A stretch of 64,000 bases of DNA from Methylomarinovum tepidoasis (GCF_030294985.1 NZ_AP024718.1:1-64000); one strand, 5' to 3'. Shown: positions 30,360 to 39,180, numbered from the stretch's first letter. The notes: a model not told the origin generated them from the sequence alone. Program-made: numbers and translations.

Positions 30360-31730
30360 ATGCGTCACTGGCTCGCCCTGCTGTTCGTCCTCTCCCTCCC
30401 GGCCCACGCCGACAACCTGCTCGACGTCTACCGCCTGGCGCTGCAAAACGATCCCACCATTCGTGCCGCCCGCGCCAGTCTCAAGGCCGGGCTGGAGGCG
30501 GAAAAGCTGGGGCTGGCAGAACTTTTGCCGAAGGTGGAGGGCAGACTGGGCTTCAATTTCACCCACAAGGAGAACCTGGGGCGGTTTCCAGCGGGCGCTC
30601 TGCTCATTCCCAGCAACACTAAGACCAATTCCGTCACCCACAACTGGCGCCTGCAGCTGGTCCAGCCGATCTTCGACCTGACCGCCTGGTTCCATTTCCG
30701 CCGGGGCCAGGACCTGACGCGCCAGGCCAAGGTGCGCTTCACCGCCGAGCAGCAGGCGCTGATCCTGCGGGTGGTGGAAGCCTATGTCGCGGTGCTGCGG
30801 GCCCGCGCCAATCTGGCCGCCTCCAAGGCACGGGAGGCGGCGACCAAGCGCCAGCTGGATCTGGCCAGGGAACGTTTCGATGTCGGCCTGGCCGCCATCA
30901 CCGACGTGCGCGAGGCCGAGGCCGGCTACAATCTGGCGGTCGCCGCCCGCCTGGCCGACGAAGGCACCGTCAGCGTGGCGATGGAGAAACTGACGGTGCT
31001 GACCGGCCACCATCACGGCCCGCTCTGGGATTTGAAAGCCGACTATCCGGTGGAACCTCCCGATCCGGCCGACCGTGACGCCTGGGTTCGCTTCGCCCTG
31101 CAGAACAACTACGACCTCAAGGCCGCCGCCCTGGAGAAGGAAGCCGCCCGCCAGGGCGCCCGCGCCGCCGCCGCCGAACATCTGCCCAAGATCGTCGCCA
31201 GCGCCGGTTACGGCCACAGCCACACCGATGCGGAACAGAACAACATGAAACAGGATCTCAATTCCGCCTTCGAAGTGGACGACCGCGTGGGCGACGTCAG
31301 CCTGGACCTGACCATGCCGCTGTTCGCCGGCGGCGGCATCAGCGCCGCCCGCCGCCAGGCCCAGGCCGAGTTCGAACGCAACCGGGAAACCTGGCTTGGC
31401 ACCCAGCGCACCGTCCAGCAGGCCACCCGCGCCGAGTACATCAATCTCATGACCAGCATCGCCCGCATCGAGGCCGGCGAACTGGCGGTGGCCTCCGCCA
31501 GGGCTTCCCTGAAGGCGACCCGGGCCGGTTACGAAGTCGGCACTCGCAACATCGTCGACGTGCTCAACACCGTCCAGGGGCTCTATGCCGCCGAGCGCGA
31601 CTACGCCAACGCCCGCCTCGACTACGTCCTGGCTAGGTTGCGCCTCAAGCGCCTCGCCGGCACCCTGACCCCGGCCGATATCCACGCCCTCAACCACTGG
31701 CTCGAGCCCTCCCATGAGCGGAAAAACTAA
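30360..31730 (+). CDS. TolC-family outer-membrane efflux protein
   Basis: The outer-membrane channel of a tripartite exporter. The signal peptide MRHWLALLFVLSLPAHA is followed by the TolC pattern NLLDVYRLALQNDPTIRAAR. Two coiled-coil repeats follow, and the second repeat opens GYEVGTRNIVDVLNTVQ near residue 393. AAGGAAAA lies 8 bp ahead of the ATG. It overlaps the HlyD gene by 17 bp, so the adaptor and both ABC parts follow in one operon. Confidence 0.93.
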   Translation: MRHWLALLFVLSLPAHADNLLDVYRLALQNDPTIRAARASLKAGLEAEKLGLAELLPKVEGRLGFNFTHKENLGRFPAGALLIPSNTKTNSVTHNWRLQLVQPIFDLTAWFHFRRGQDLTRQAKVRFTAEQQALILRVVEAYVAVLRARANLAASKAREAATKRQLDLARERFDVGLAAITDVREAEAGYNLAVAARLADEGTVSVAMEKLTVLTGHHHGPLWDLKADYPVEPPDPADRDAWVRFALQNNYDLKAAALEKEAARQGARAAAAEHLPKIVASAGYGHSHTDAEQNNMKQDLNSAFEVDDRVGDVSLDLTMPLFAGGGISAARRQAQAEFERNRETWLGTQRTVQQATRAEYINLMTSIARIEAGELAVASARASLKATRAGYEVGTRNIVDVLNTVQGLYAAERDYANARLDYVLARLRLKRLAGTLTPADIHALNHWLEPSHERKN

Positions 31731-32778
31731 ACCTCTGATTCTGATATCGCTTGTCATCCTGCTGGGCCTCGCCGCCTACGCCTGGTACCGGCACGACGGA
31801 AGCGAAAAGACCGACAGCGGGCTGACCCTGTACGGTAACATCGACCTGCGCCAGATCGACCTGGCGGTCAACGGCAGCGAGCGTCTGACCAAAGTGCTGC
31901 TGTGGGAGGGCGACCGGGTCCGTCCCGGCCAGCTCATGGCCCAGCTCGACCTCGAACCGTTCCAGGCCGAAGTGGCCCGGCTCGAAGCCGAGGTCGCCAC
32001 CCAAAAGGCGGTGGTGGAAAAACTGGAAAACGGCAGCCGTCCCCAGGAGATCGAGCGCGCCCGGGCCCAGCTCGCCGAGGCCGAGGCGCTGGAAAAGGAC
32101 GCCTGGATCACCTACCGGCGGCTGAAAAAACTGCTGCCGCGCAAGCTCATTTCCCCGGAGGAAGTGGATAACGCCAAGGCCCAGGCCGAGGCGGCCAGCG
32201 CCCGCCGCCGGGCGGCGGAACAGAACCTGAGTCTGGCCATCGAGGGACCGCGCCGCGAGGACAAGGCCGCCGCCAAAACCCGCCTCAAATCGCTCGAGGC
32301 CCAGCTGGCCCTGGCCCGCCACCGCCTGCGTGACGCCAGCCTCTACGCCCCCGCCGCCGGCGTCGTCCGCGACCGCATCCTCGAACCCGGCGACATGGCC
32401 AATCCCCAGCGCCCGGTCTACACCCTCGCCCTGACCGATCCCCTGTGGGCCCGGGTCTACGTGGACGAGCCCGATCTGGGCAAACTGAAACTGGGGATGC
32501 GGGCCGAGATCACCACCGACAGTTTCCCGGACAAGCATTATCCCGGCTGGGTGGGCTACATCTCCCCCAGCGCCGAGTTCACTCCCAAGACGGTCCAGAC
32601 CGAGAAACTGCGCACCCATCTGGTCTATCAGGTGCGGGTGTTCGCCTGCAATCCGGAAGGGGAACTCCGCCTGGGGATGCCGGTGACCGTGCACATTCCC
32701 TTGCCCCAGACCCCCGACACCCGTAAGCCGGTCCCCTGCCGGCAGCCACAGCCCCAAGATGGCGACCCGCCCGCCTGA
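31714..32778 (+). CDS. HlyD/membrane-fusion adaptor protein (YbhG-like)
   Basis: The periplasmic adaptor that links an ABC exporter to TolC. One N-terminal membrane anchor (LILISLVILLGLAAYAWYR) is followed by a lipoyl half-motif (RLTKVLLWEGDRVRPGQLMAQLD). A long alpha-helical hairpin (residues 85-200) and the second lipoyl half (LYAPAAGVVRDRILEPGDMA) come next. It overlaps the ABC ATPase start by 20 bp. Content and order match the ybhGFSR type of drug exporter. Confidence 0.9.
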   Translation: MSGKTKPLILISLVILLGLAAYAWYRHDGSEKTDSGLTLYGNIDLRQIDLAVNGSERLTKVLLWEGDRVRPGQLMAQLDLEPFQAEVARLEAEVATQKAVVEKLENGSRPQEIERARAQLAEAEALEKDAWITYRRLKKLLPRKLISPEEVDNAKAQAEAASARRRAAEQNLSLAIEGPRREDKAAAKTRLKSLEAQLALARHRLRDASLYAPAAGVVRDRILEPGDMANPQRPVYTLALTDPLWARVYVDEPDLGKLKLGMRAEITTDSFPDKHYPGWVGYISPSAEFTPKTVQTEKLRTHLVYQVRVFACNPEGELRLGMPVTVHIPLPQTPDTRKPVPCRQPQPQDGDPPA

Positions 32779-34477
32779 GCCGGCCCTCCGGATCGAGGCG
32801 GTCCGCAAGACTTTCCCACCGGAGGTCACCGCCCTCGACGGTTTCGGCGCCACCGTACGGGCCGGCGCCGTCACCGGTCTGATCGGTCCCGACGGCGCCG
32901 GCAAGACCACCCTGATGCGGCTGATCGCCGGCCTGCTGGCGCCCGACGGAGGCCGGATCGTGGTGTTCGGCACCGACGTGGCGACCGATCCCGCCCGGGT
33001 CCAGGCCCAGCTCGGCTACATGCCCCAGCGTTTCGGCCTCTACGAGGACCTGACGGTGCAGGAAAACCTGGATCTGTACGCCGATCTCCAGAGCGTTCCC
33101 CTGCCGGAACGCCCGCAGCGCTACGCCCGGTTGCTGCACATGACCGGGCTGGCCCCCTTCACCGCCCGGCTGGCGGGACGGCTTTCCGGCGGCATGAAGC
33201 AGAAGCTGGGGCTGGCCTGCGTGCTGGTGGGCCGTCCCCGGCTGCTGCTGCTGGACGAGCCCACCGTCGGCGTCGATCCGGTCTCCCGCCGTGAGCTGTG
33301 GCAGATTCTCTATACCCAGGTGCGCGAGCAGGGGCTGACGGTGCTCCTTTCGACCGCCTACCTGGACGAGGCGGAACGCTGCCAGGAGATCATCCTGCTC
33401 CACCGCGGCCGCAAGCTGGGACAAGCCCCACCGCGCCATTTCATCGAACCGATGCAGGGCCGGGTCTACCGGGCCCGAACCCCCAACCTGTCCAAACGCC
33501 GTCTGCAACGACAGCTACTGCAGCGGTCGGAGATCGCCGACGCCGTCATCCAGGGGGACTGGGTGCGTCTGGTGACCCGGGCGCCTCAGCCACCCCGGCT
33601 GGACGATCTCGGCACCACCGTCGAGGCCGTCGCCCCCAGACTAGAGGACGCCTTCATCGTCCGTCTGCTCGAAGCCGGGGAACGGATCACGGTCAGCGAG
33701 GTGACCCTGTCACGGAAACTGGAAACGGGGAAGCGCGAGGCGGTCATCAGCGTCCGCGATCTCAAACGTCGCTTCGGCGATTTCTATGCCGTCAAGGGTA
33801 TTTCCTTCGAGGTCTGCCGCGGCGAGGTGTTCGGCCTTCTCGGGGCCAACGGTGCCGGCAAGACCACCACCTTCCGCATGCTGTGCGGCCTTCTGCCGGT
33901 GAGCGAGGGAGAGGCCAGGGTGGCGGGATTCGACATGCGCCGCGCCCCGGCCCAGGCCCGCGCCCGCCTCGGCTACATGGCACAGAAATTCTCCCTCTAC
34001 GGCCAACTGAGCGTCGGGGAAAACCTCATCTTCATCGCCGGCGCCTACGGCCTGGACCGTCGCCGCAAACGCGAGCGCATCGACTGGGCCCTTGAAACTT
34101 TCGAACTGGCCCCGTGGCGCCGCCAGCGCGCCATCGACCTGCCCCTGGGCTACAAGCAGCGCCTGGCCATGGCCTGCGCCCTGCTGCACGAGCCGGACAT
34201 CCTGTTTCTCGACGAGCCCACTTCCGGGGTCGATCCCCTGGCGCGGCGCGAGTTCTGGTTGCGCATCAACGCACTGGCCGAACAGGGGGTGACGGTGCTG
34301 GTAACCACCCATTTCATGGAAGAGGCCGAATACTGCGACCGTCTGGTCATCATGCAGGCGGGAGAGATCCTGGCCTCGGGCTCGCCGGAGGAAATCCGCC
34401 ACCGGAGCGGGGCGACGACGTTGGAGGAGGCGTTTATAGGGTTGATTGAACAATCACAAGGAGATAGTGATGCCTGA
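32759..34477 (+). CDS. Fused ABC transporter ATP-binding protein (YbhF-like)
   Basis: Two ATPase domains in one 572-residue chain. Domain 1: Walker A GPDGAGKTT, signature LSGGMKQKLGLA, Walker B LLLLDEPTVGVDP. Domain 2: Walker A GANGAGKTT; the signature position reads LPLGYKQRLAMA rather than LSGGQ; Walker B ILFLDEPTSGVDP. The altered second signature occurs in many YbhF-type proteins. It powers the two permeases encoded 0.4 kb downstream. A hicBA pair on the opposite strand lies between this gene and the permeases and overlaps its last 24 bp. Confidence 0.92.
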   Translation: MATRPPEPALRIEAVRKTFPPEVTALDGFGATVRAGAVTGLIGPDGAGKTTLMRLIAGLLAPDGGRIVVFGTDVATDPARVQAQLGYMPQRFGLYEDLTVQENLDLYADLQSVPLPERPQRYARLLHMTGLAPFTARLAGRLSGGMKQKLGLACVLVGRPRLLLLDEPTVGVDPVSRRELWQILYTQVREQGLTVLLSTAYLDEAERCQEIILLHRGRKLGQAPPRHFIEPMQGRVYRARTPNLSKRRLQRQLLQRSEIADAVIQGDWVRLVTRAPQPPRLDDLGTTVEAVAPRLEDAFIVRLLEAGERITVSEVTLSRKLETGKREAVISVRDLKRRFGDFYAVKGISFEVCRGEVFGLLGANGAGKTTTFRMLCGLLPVSEGEARVAGFDMRRAPAQARARLGYMAQKFSLYGQLSVGENLIFIAGAYGLDRRRKRERIDWALETFELAPWRRQRAIDLPLGYKQRLAMACALLHEPDILFLDEPTSGVDPLARREFWLRINALAEQGVTVLVTTHFMEEAEYCDRLVIMQAGEILASGSPEEIRHRSGATTLEEAFIGLIEQSQGDSDA

Positions 34478-34639
34478 CTTATGTCCGTCAGTTTCCAGAT
34501 GTGCCAACAAGCTCGAAAAGCGCCTTTCACCGCCCCGGCAATAGATGCGATGGCTTCCGCTGCTGCGAACAAGTTGGAAACCATGGTCAAACAGTATTTT
34601 CTCCGCCTCTGCCGCGGTCAATCGCGGCCACTTAGGCAA
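34454..34639 (-). CDS. hicA: HicA-like toxin with atypical C-terminus
   Basis: HicA is a small mRNA-cleaving toxin with a dsRBD-like fold. The first 37 residues are typical: MPKWPRLTAAEAEKILFDHG, then FQLVRSSGSHRIYCRGG, including the catalytic His in SGSHRIY. The usual second half (VPxHxxKxLxxGTLRxILK) is absent; instead RFSSLLAHLETDGHKSGITI is read, so the toxin is probably truncated or frame-altered and inactive. The start is TTG at 34639, overlapping the hicB stop. Its 3' end overlaps the ABC ATPase gene by 24 bp on the other strand. Confidence 0.65.
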   Translation of the reverse strand: MPKWPRLTAAEAEKILFDHGFQLVRSSGSHRIYCRGGERRFSSLLAHLETDGHKSGITISL

Positions 34640-34862
34640 CCTCGACCTCCAGGGTGGCAGTCACGATTTCCTCGCTCAGACACGCCCGAAGTTCCTCGGG
34701 TGTCAGGGTTTCCAGATACAGCGCAATGGCCTCTTTGATATTTTCCAACGCCTCGTCCAAAGTATCGCCCTGGGAGTGGCAACCTTTCAATTCCGGGCAA
34801 TAGGCATAATAACCATGCGCATCCTTTTCAATTACGATACTGACCTTCACCGTTCCTTCCAA
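34632..34862 (-). CDS. hicB: HicB-like antitoxin
   Basis: A 76-residue HicB N-terminal domain: VSIVIEKDAHGYYAYCPELK followed by GCHSQGDTLDEALENIKEAI. It would bind and block HicA. The usual C-terminal DNA-binding domain is missing, as in many short HicB proteins. It is the first gene of a hicB-hicA pair on the minus strand. AAGGAACGG lies ahead of the start. The pair sits between two genes of a plus-strand ABC exporter operon. Confidence 0.85.
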   Translation of the reverse strand: MEGTVKVSIVIEKDAHGYYAYCPELKGCHSQGDTLDEALENIKEAIALYLETLTPEELRACLSEEIVTATLEVEVA

Positions 34863-34915
34863 TTACAGACTCAGCAACCTTGCCTGAATCCTACCATCTC
34901 CAGCTTCAGTGCACC

Positions 34916-36049
34916 ATGGCCGCTTTCGGCTTCTTTATGAACCGCCGTCTCCCCGCCCTCATCCGCAAGGAATTCATCCAGGTGGTGCGCGATCCGTCCA
35001 GCATCGCCATCGCCTTCGTGCTGCCGGTGATCCTGCTGCTGCTGTTCGGCTACGGGGTTTCCCTTGACGCCAAACGGGTGCCGCTGGCGCTCATCGCCGA
35101 GCGCCCCAGCCCCGAAACCCAAAGCCTCTTCAGCGGCTTTTACCGCTCCGAGTATTTCGTGCCGGTGCCAATGGCGGACATGGCCGGCGCCGAGCGGCTG
35201 CTGGTCGAGGGGGAGATCAAGGGCATCGTCTATCTGCAGAGCGATTTTCTGCGCCGGCTGAAGACGGGCGGCGGCGCCCCGATCCAGCTCATCGTCAACG
35301 GCATCGATGCCAACACCGCCCGACTGGTGCAGGGATACGTCACCGGGGTGTGGCTACAGTGGCTCCAGCACCGGGCCCTGGAAGATCGCCTGCCCCCGGC
35401 GCAGGCGATCGACTTGCAGCAGCGCATCTGGTACAACCCCGAGGTGGAAAGCCGCAATTTCCTCGTTCCCGGCCTGATCGCGGTCATCATGACCCTCATC
35501 GGCGCCCTGCTCACTTCCATGGTCATCGCCCGGGAATGGGAACGGGGCACCATGGAGGCGCTGATGTCCACACCGGTCACCATGGGGGAGATCCTCCTGG
35601 GCAAGATCGTGACCTATTTCCTCCTCGGCACCGGCGGGCTGCTGCTGGCGGTGGCGATGGCGGTGTGGCTGTTCCAGGTGCCGCTGCGCGGCTCGTTCTG
35701 GCTTCTGTGGCTGGGGTCGTCACTGTTTCTGCTGGTGGCCCTGGGGATGGGGCTGCTGATTTCCACCGTGGCCAGAAACCAATTCGTCGCCGGCCAGATC
35801 GCCATCATCACCACGTTCCTGCCGGCGTTCATCCTCTCCGGCTTCATCTTCGAAATCGGCAGCATGCCGACGGCGATCCAGTGGCTGACCCATCTGATTC
35901 CGGCCCGCTACTATGTCGCCGTCCTGCAGACGGTGTTTTTGGCCGGGGACATCTGGCCGGTGGTCTGGCCCAACTTGCTGGCCCTGGTTTTGATGGCGGT
36001 CTTCTTTCTGGGCCGGACCCGGCAACTGTCGCGCAAACGCCTGGAGTGA
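34916..36049 (+). CDS. ABC-2 type permease (YbhS-like)
   Basis: An inner-membrane permease of the exporter. One N-terminal membrane helix follows IRKEFIQVVRDPSSIAIAF, then comes a large periplasmic domain (residues 50-170) and five more helices. The ABC-2 signature region is REWERGTMEALMSTPVTMGE. The start at 34916 (MAAFGFFMNRR) is chosen over an upstream TTG at 34880; ATG 34937 is an alternative. It lies 3 bp upstream of the second permease. The gap to the ATPase gene is filled by hicBA. Confidence 0.9.
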   Translation: MAAFGFFMNRRLPALIRKEFIQVVRDPSSIAIAFVLPVILLLLFGYGVSLDAKRVPLALIAERPSPETQSLFSGFYRSEYFVPVPMADMAGAERLLVEGEIKGIVYLQSDFLRRLKTGGGAPIQLIVNGIDANTARLVQGYVTGVWLQWLQHRALEDRLPPAQAIDLQQRIWYNPEVESRNFLVPGLIAVIMTLIGALLTSMVIAREWERGTMEALMSTPVTMGEILLGKIVTYFLLGTGGLLLAVAMAVWLFQVPLRGSFWLLWLGSSLFLLVALGMGLLISTVARNQFVAGQIAIITTFLPAFILSGFIFEIGSMPTAIQWLTHLIPARYYVAVLQTVFLAGDIWPVVWPNLLALVLMAVFFLGRTRQLSRKRLE

Positions 36050-36052
36050 ACC

Positions 36053-37150
36053 ATGCTGCAACGGATCTGGCACCTGATCGTCAAGGAATTTCTGACCCTG
36101 CTGAAGGACAAGCGCAGCCGCTTCGTGGTCATCGTCCCGCCCCTGGTGCAGCTGGTGGTGTTCGGTTATGCGGCCACCTTCGACCTGAACCACATTCCCT
36201 ACGCGGTCTATAACGAAGACAAGGGAGAACGGTCGCAGCAGGTGCTGGCGCGGTTGCGGGGCTCGCCGGTGTTCGAGGAGGTCGCCCGGATCGACCATGA
36301 CGCTCAGATCGCCCCATTGATCGATCGGCGCGAGGCGCTGTTCGTGATCCATTTCGGCCCCCGCTTCAGCGAGCGCTTCGCCCGCGGTCAGAGCCCGCCG
36401 CTGCAGGTGGTCATCGACGGGCGCAATTCCAACACCGCCCTCATCACCCTTGGCTATCTGCGCACCATTCTGGCGGATTTCACCCTCGAACGCCTGGACC
36501 TGAATCCGCCGGCGCGGCTGGTGACCCGCGCCTGGTTCAACGAGGATCTGCAGAGCCGCTGGTTCATCGTCCCCGGCATCGTCGCCCTGCTGACCCTGGT
36601 GGTGGCCATGGTGACCACCGCCCTGACCGTGGCCCGCGAACGGGAACAGGGCACCTTCGACCAGCTCCTGGTCACGCCTCTGACCCCCTTCGAGATTCTG
36701 ATCGGCAAGACGGTGCCGCCCTTCGTCATCGGCCTCTTCGAAGGCAGCCTGATCCTGGCCGCGGCGGTGTACTGGTTCGAGGTTCCCTTCCGCGGCGCCC
36801 TTTGGCTGCTGTACGCCGGCCTGGCGGTCTATCTGCTGGCGGCCATCGGCGTCGGCCTGATGATCTCCTCCCTGGCGGTGACCCAGCAGCAGGGCCTGAT
36901 GGGGGCGTTTCTGTTCATCGTTCCGGCGGTGATCCTCTCGGGCTTCGCCACCCCCATCGAGAACATGCCGGAAGTCGTCCAGCGCATCACCCTCCTCGAT
37001 CCGATGCGTTACTTCCTCGTCATCGTCCGCACCACCTTTCTGGCCGACCCGGCCTTCGCCCTGCTCTGGCCCCAGTTCTGGCCCATGGCGGTCATCGGCG
37101 TGGTGACCCTGGCGCTGGCGGCGTGGCTGTTCCGTCACCGGTTGTATTGA
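36053..37150 (+). CDS. ABC-2 type permease (YbhR-like)
   Basis: The second permease of the exporter, 365 residues. The first helix follows IVKEFLTLLKDKRSRFVVIV, a periplasmic domain follows, and then five helices with the ABC-2 signature REREQGTFDQLLVTPLTPFE. It would form a heterodimer with the upstream permease. The operon then runs into an arsS fragment and ssrA. Confidence 0.9.
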   Translation: MLQRIWHLIVKEFLTLLKDKRSRFVVIVPPLVQLVVFGYAATFDLNHIPYAVYNEDKGERSQQVLARLRGSPVFEEVARIDHDAQIAPLIDRREALFVIHFGPRFSERFARGQSPPLQVVIDGRNSNTALITLGYLRTILADFTLERLDLNPPARLVTRAWFNEDLQSRWFIVPGIVALLTLVVAMVTTALTVAREREQGTFDQLLVTPLTPFEILIGKTVPPFVIGLFEGSLILAAAVYWFEVPFRGALWLLYAGLAVYLLAAIGVGLMISSLAVTQQQGLMGAFLFIVPAVILSGFATPIENMPEVVQRITLLDPMRYFLVIVRTTFLADPAFALLWPQFWPMAVIGVVTLALAAWLFRHRLY

Positions 37151-37162
37151 GCACGCAGCGGC

Positions 37163-37330
37163 CACGTCATCGACCGCTGCAACCTCACCATCCTGTTCGA
37201 GCCCGGCCAGGCGGATCTGGCGAAATTCCTCGCCCTTTGCCGCCTTAACCGCCTGGGCACTGAAGAACCTGACAGCGGCCTGGTACTGAATGCGGCAATC
37301 TGCCTTTCGACAGCGGGAAAGATCGTCCCA
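37163..37330 (+). pseudogene. ArsS-like radical SAM protein (DUF3641) remnant
   Basis: In frame after the permease stop, the plus strand reads GHVIDRCNLTILFEPGQADL, then AKFLALCRLNRLGTEEPDSG and LVLN. DRCNLTxLxEPGQxDLxxFL and ALRRLNxLGYGxxxSGLVLN are two separate parts of ArsS-type radical SAM proteins (arsenosugar biosynthesis family). Here they are joined with the middle deleted and both ends lost. It is a relic between the exporter operon and ssrA. The identification rests on recalled family text. Confidence 0.6.
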
Positions 37331-37404
37331 GGAGGACTGCTGTCGAGGTGCCAACATGAATGCGCTGGCGAAAAATTTTGCAACTTTTTCCATTACACCC
37401 GGTC

Positions 37405-37410
37405 TATAAT
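37405..37410 (+). promoter_or_regulatory. -10 box of ssrA
   Basis: A perfect TATAAT lies 11 bp ahead of the tmRNA 5' end. No good -35 is seen at 17 bp; TTGCAA lies 21 bp upstream of it. Confidence 0.65.
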
Positions 37411-37421
37411 AATGAACCTAA

Positions 37422-37782
37422 GGGGGCGATCTGGCTTCGACGCGGATCGCGAAACCTTCAGGTGCATGCCGAGGTGCAGAACCTCGTAAATCCTCTGCAA
37501 ATCTTATAGTTGCCAACGACGACAACTACGCACTCGCTGCTTAATACCCAGTAGGGTGCCATCCGACCGGAGCCGTGCCTGTGCGTCCGGGTTTCGGGTG
37601 TCATATCTCACAGGCTCGCGGGGAGGCGTGTCCGGCGCTGAACCGCTAAACACTCACCGGACTGGCTGGCTGTCTTCCCTGCCGTTCGGGTAGCAGCCAG
37701 TGAGATCAATAGAACGGCTAAGCATGTAGAGCCGAAGGCGGAGGATTCGCGGACGGGGGTTCGATTCCCCCCGCCTCCACCA
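37422..37782 (+). ncRNA. ssrA: tmRNA (SsrA)
   Basis: Rescues stalled ribosomes. The 5' end GGGGGCGATCTGGCTTCGAC pairs with the 3' CGCCTCC-ACCA to form the tRNA-like acceptor. The T-arm is GGGGGTTCGATTCCCCC. The tag reading frame at 37512-37544 encodes (A)NDDNYALAA followed by TAA. The 361-nt one-piece form is normal. The att-like repeat follows directly after CCA. Confidence 0.98.
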
Positions 37783-37922
37783 AACACCCGTTTCACAACA
37801 TCTCATAACGTCCCACAGCCCGCATCCTGCGGGCTTTTTTCGTGGTAGTCTTGTCTCACAACGTTCCATAAAATTTCACTACATGCCCCCACTTTTGGGG
37901 GCACAATTGGGGGCATCCCAGG
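37783..37922 (+). repeat. 140-bp att-like repeat downstream of tmRNA (copy B)
   Basis: Inverted relative to copy A at 26502-26642 and closely similar throughout. It has the same motif pair CACAACATCTCATAACG and CACAACGTTCCATAAAA, the same terminator and the same CCCCCACTTTTGGGGG palindrome. It ends 3 bp before the IS3 element, which may have cut off the rest. Confidence 0.7.
37817..37840 (+). terminator. Terminator after ssrA
   Basis: AGCCCGCA-TCC-TGCGGGCT followed by TTTTTT, identical to the hairpin after tRNA-Pro. Confidence 0.9.
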
Positions 37923-37930
37923 GGCTGGAG

Positions 37931-38824
37931 TTACCCCGCTTCAGTGGACGGTTCAACATTTTGGGTCTGAATCCCGCCCTTGTGCTGGGTATGCTGACGC
38001 TCGAAGTTGATCGGCGACAGATAGCCCAGCGCTGAATGCCGACGATGCGGATTGTACCAACCCTCGATGAACTCGAAGATGGCACGCTCCGCCTCGGCAC
38101 GTGTACGGAATGTGCTCCGGTCCAGCAACTCACATTCCAGCGTGGCGAAAAAGCTCTCCGCCATGGCATTGTCGAAGCAGTCTCCGACGCTGCCCATCGA
38201 CGGCCGTACACCGGCTTCCTCACAGCGTCGGCTGAAGGCCAGCGACGTGTACTGGCACCCCTGGTCCGAGTGATGAACGACTTCCTCGGGCTGGCGTTGC
38301 CACAGCGCCATGTTGAGCGCCGAGAGCACCAGTTCGGTCCGCAGGTGCGCCGCCATGGCCCAGCCCACGATACGCCGGCTGAACACATCCAGCACCACCG
38401 CCAGGTACAGGAACCCCTCCCAGGTCGGCACGTAGGTAATATCCGCCACCCACAGCCGGTCCGGGGCCTCGGCGACAAATTCCCGCTCCACCAGGTCCGG
38501 CGCCGGCCGGGCTGCCTCGTCGTGCGACGTCGTGCGATACCCCTTGCGACGGGTAGCGCCCACCAAGCCTCTGGCCTTCATCATCCGCGCCACCCGCTTG
38601 CGGCTGACCTGCTCGCCCTCAACACGCAGTTCGGCATGAATGCGAGGGGCGCCGTAGGTCCCGCGAGAGCGCTTGTGAATCGCCTCGACCTTGTCAGCCA
38701 GCTCGGCATCCCGCCGCGCCCTGGCCGACTCAGGACGCTTCAGCCACGCATAAAACCCGCTCGTGGAGACACCGAGCAGCCGGCACATCGTGGCAACAGG
38801 GTAATCGGCCCGATTCACCTTCAC
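37931..38824 (-). CDS. IS3-family transposase OrfB (integrase core)
   Basis: A 297-residue rve-type DDE recombinase. HTH_21-like region: RRDAELADKVEAIHKRSRGT followed by YGAPRIHAELR. Catalytic residues: LWVADITYVPT (D), VHHSDQGCQYTS (D) and NAMAESFFATLECEL (E). It starts GTG at 38824 overlapping the orfA stop. In most IS3 members OrfAB is made by programmed -1 frameshifting. Its 3' end reaches into the left terminal repeat. Confidence 0.93.
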   Translation of the reverse strand: MKVNRADYPVATMCRLLGVSTSGFYAWLKRPESARARRDAELADKVEAIHKRSRGTYGAPRIHAELRVEGEQVSRKRVARMMKARGLVGATRRKGYRTTSHDEAARPAPDLVEREFVAEAPDRLWVADITYVPTWEGFLYLAVVLDVFSRRIVGWAMAAHLRTELVLSALNMALWQRQPEEVVHHSDQGCQYTSLAFSRRCEEAGVRPSMGSVGDCFDNAMAESFFATLECELLDRSTFRTRAEAERAIFEFIEGWYNPHRRHSALGYLSPINFERQHTQHKGGIQTQNVEPSTEAG

Positions 38825-39135
38825 GAACTCGAAGACTTCGGCGGCACCGAGTCGGTCTCCCGAGCGAACCAGGCCGCGGCTTTTGCCAGGATCTCCCGTT
38901 CAATCTTCAGCTGGCGGTTCTCACGCCGCAGGCGGCGCAACTCCTCTCTCTCCGGGCTTGTCAGGCCATCCTCACGACGTCCCTCGTCACGGTCGGCCTG
39001 CTTGACCCAGTTGCGGATGCTCTCCGCCGTCGGCTCGAACTCCCGAGCCTGCGACTCCGGCGTCCGTCCAGTCCGAACCAACTCGACCATCTGTCGCCGA
39101 AACTCCGGCGGATACGGTTTTCTCGTCTTTCCCAT
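38821..39135 (-). CDS. IS3-family transposase OrfA
   Basis: A 104-residue helix-turn-helix protein (PPEFRRQMVELVRTGRTPES) with a C-terminal leucine-zipper-like helix (EELRRLRRENRQLKIEREIL) for dimerisation. It binds the IS ends and is joined to OrfB by frameshift in active elements. Confidence 0.92.
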   Translation of the reverse strand: MGKTRKPYPPEFRRQMVELVRTGRTPESQAREFEPTAESIRNWVKQADRDEGRREDGLTSPEREELRRLRRENRQLKIEREILAKAAAWFARETDSVPPKSSSS

Positions 39136-39180
39136 TTCCAGACACCTCCTCCCAAATCATCAGGTGTCCACAAAAACGGG

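Noticed and set aside
35720-37393. A 557-codon minus-strand frame rich in Gln/Asp/His opposite both permeases
   Set aside because: Both permease genes are intact on the plus strand; the antisense frame has no domain and runs into the arsS relic.
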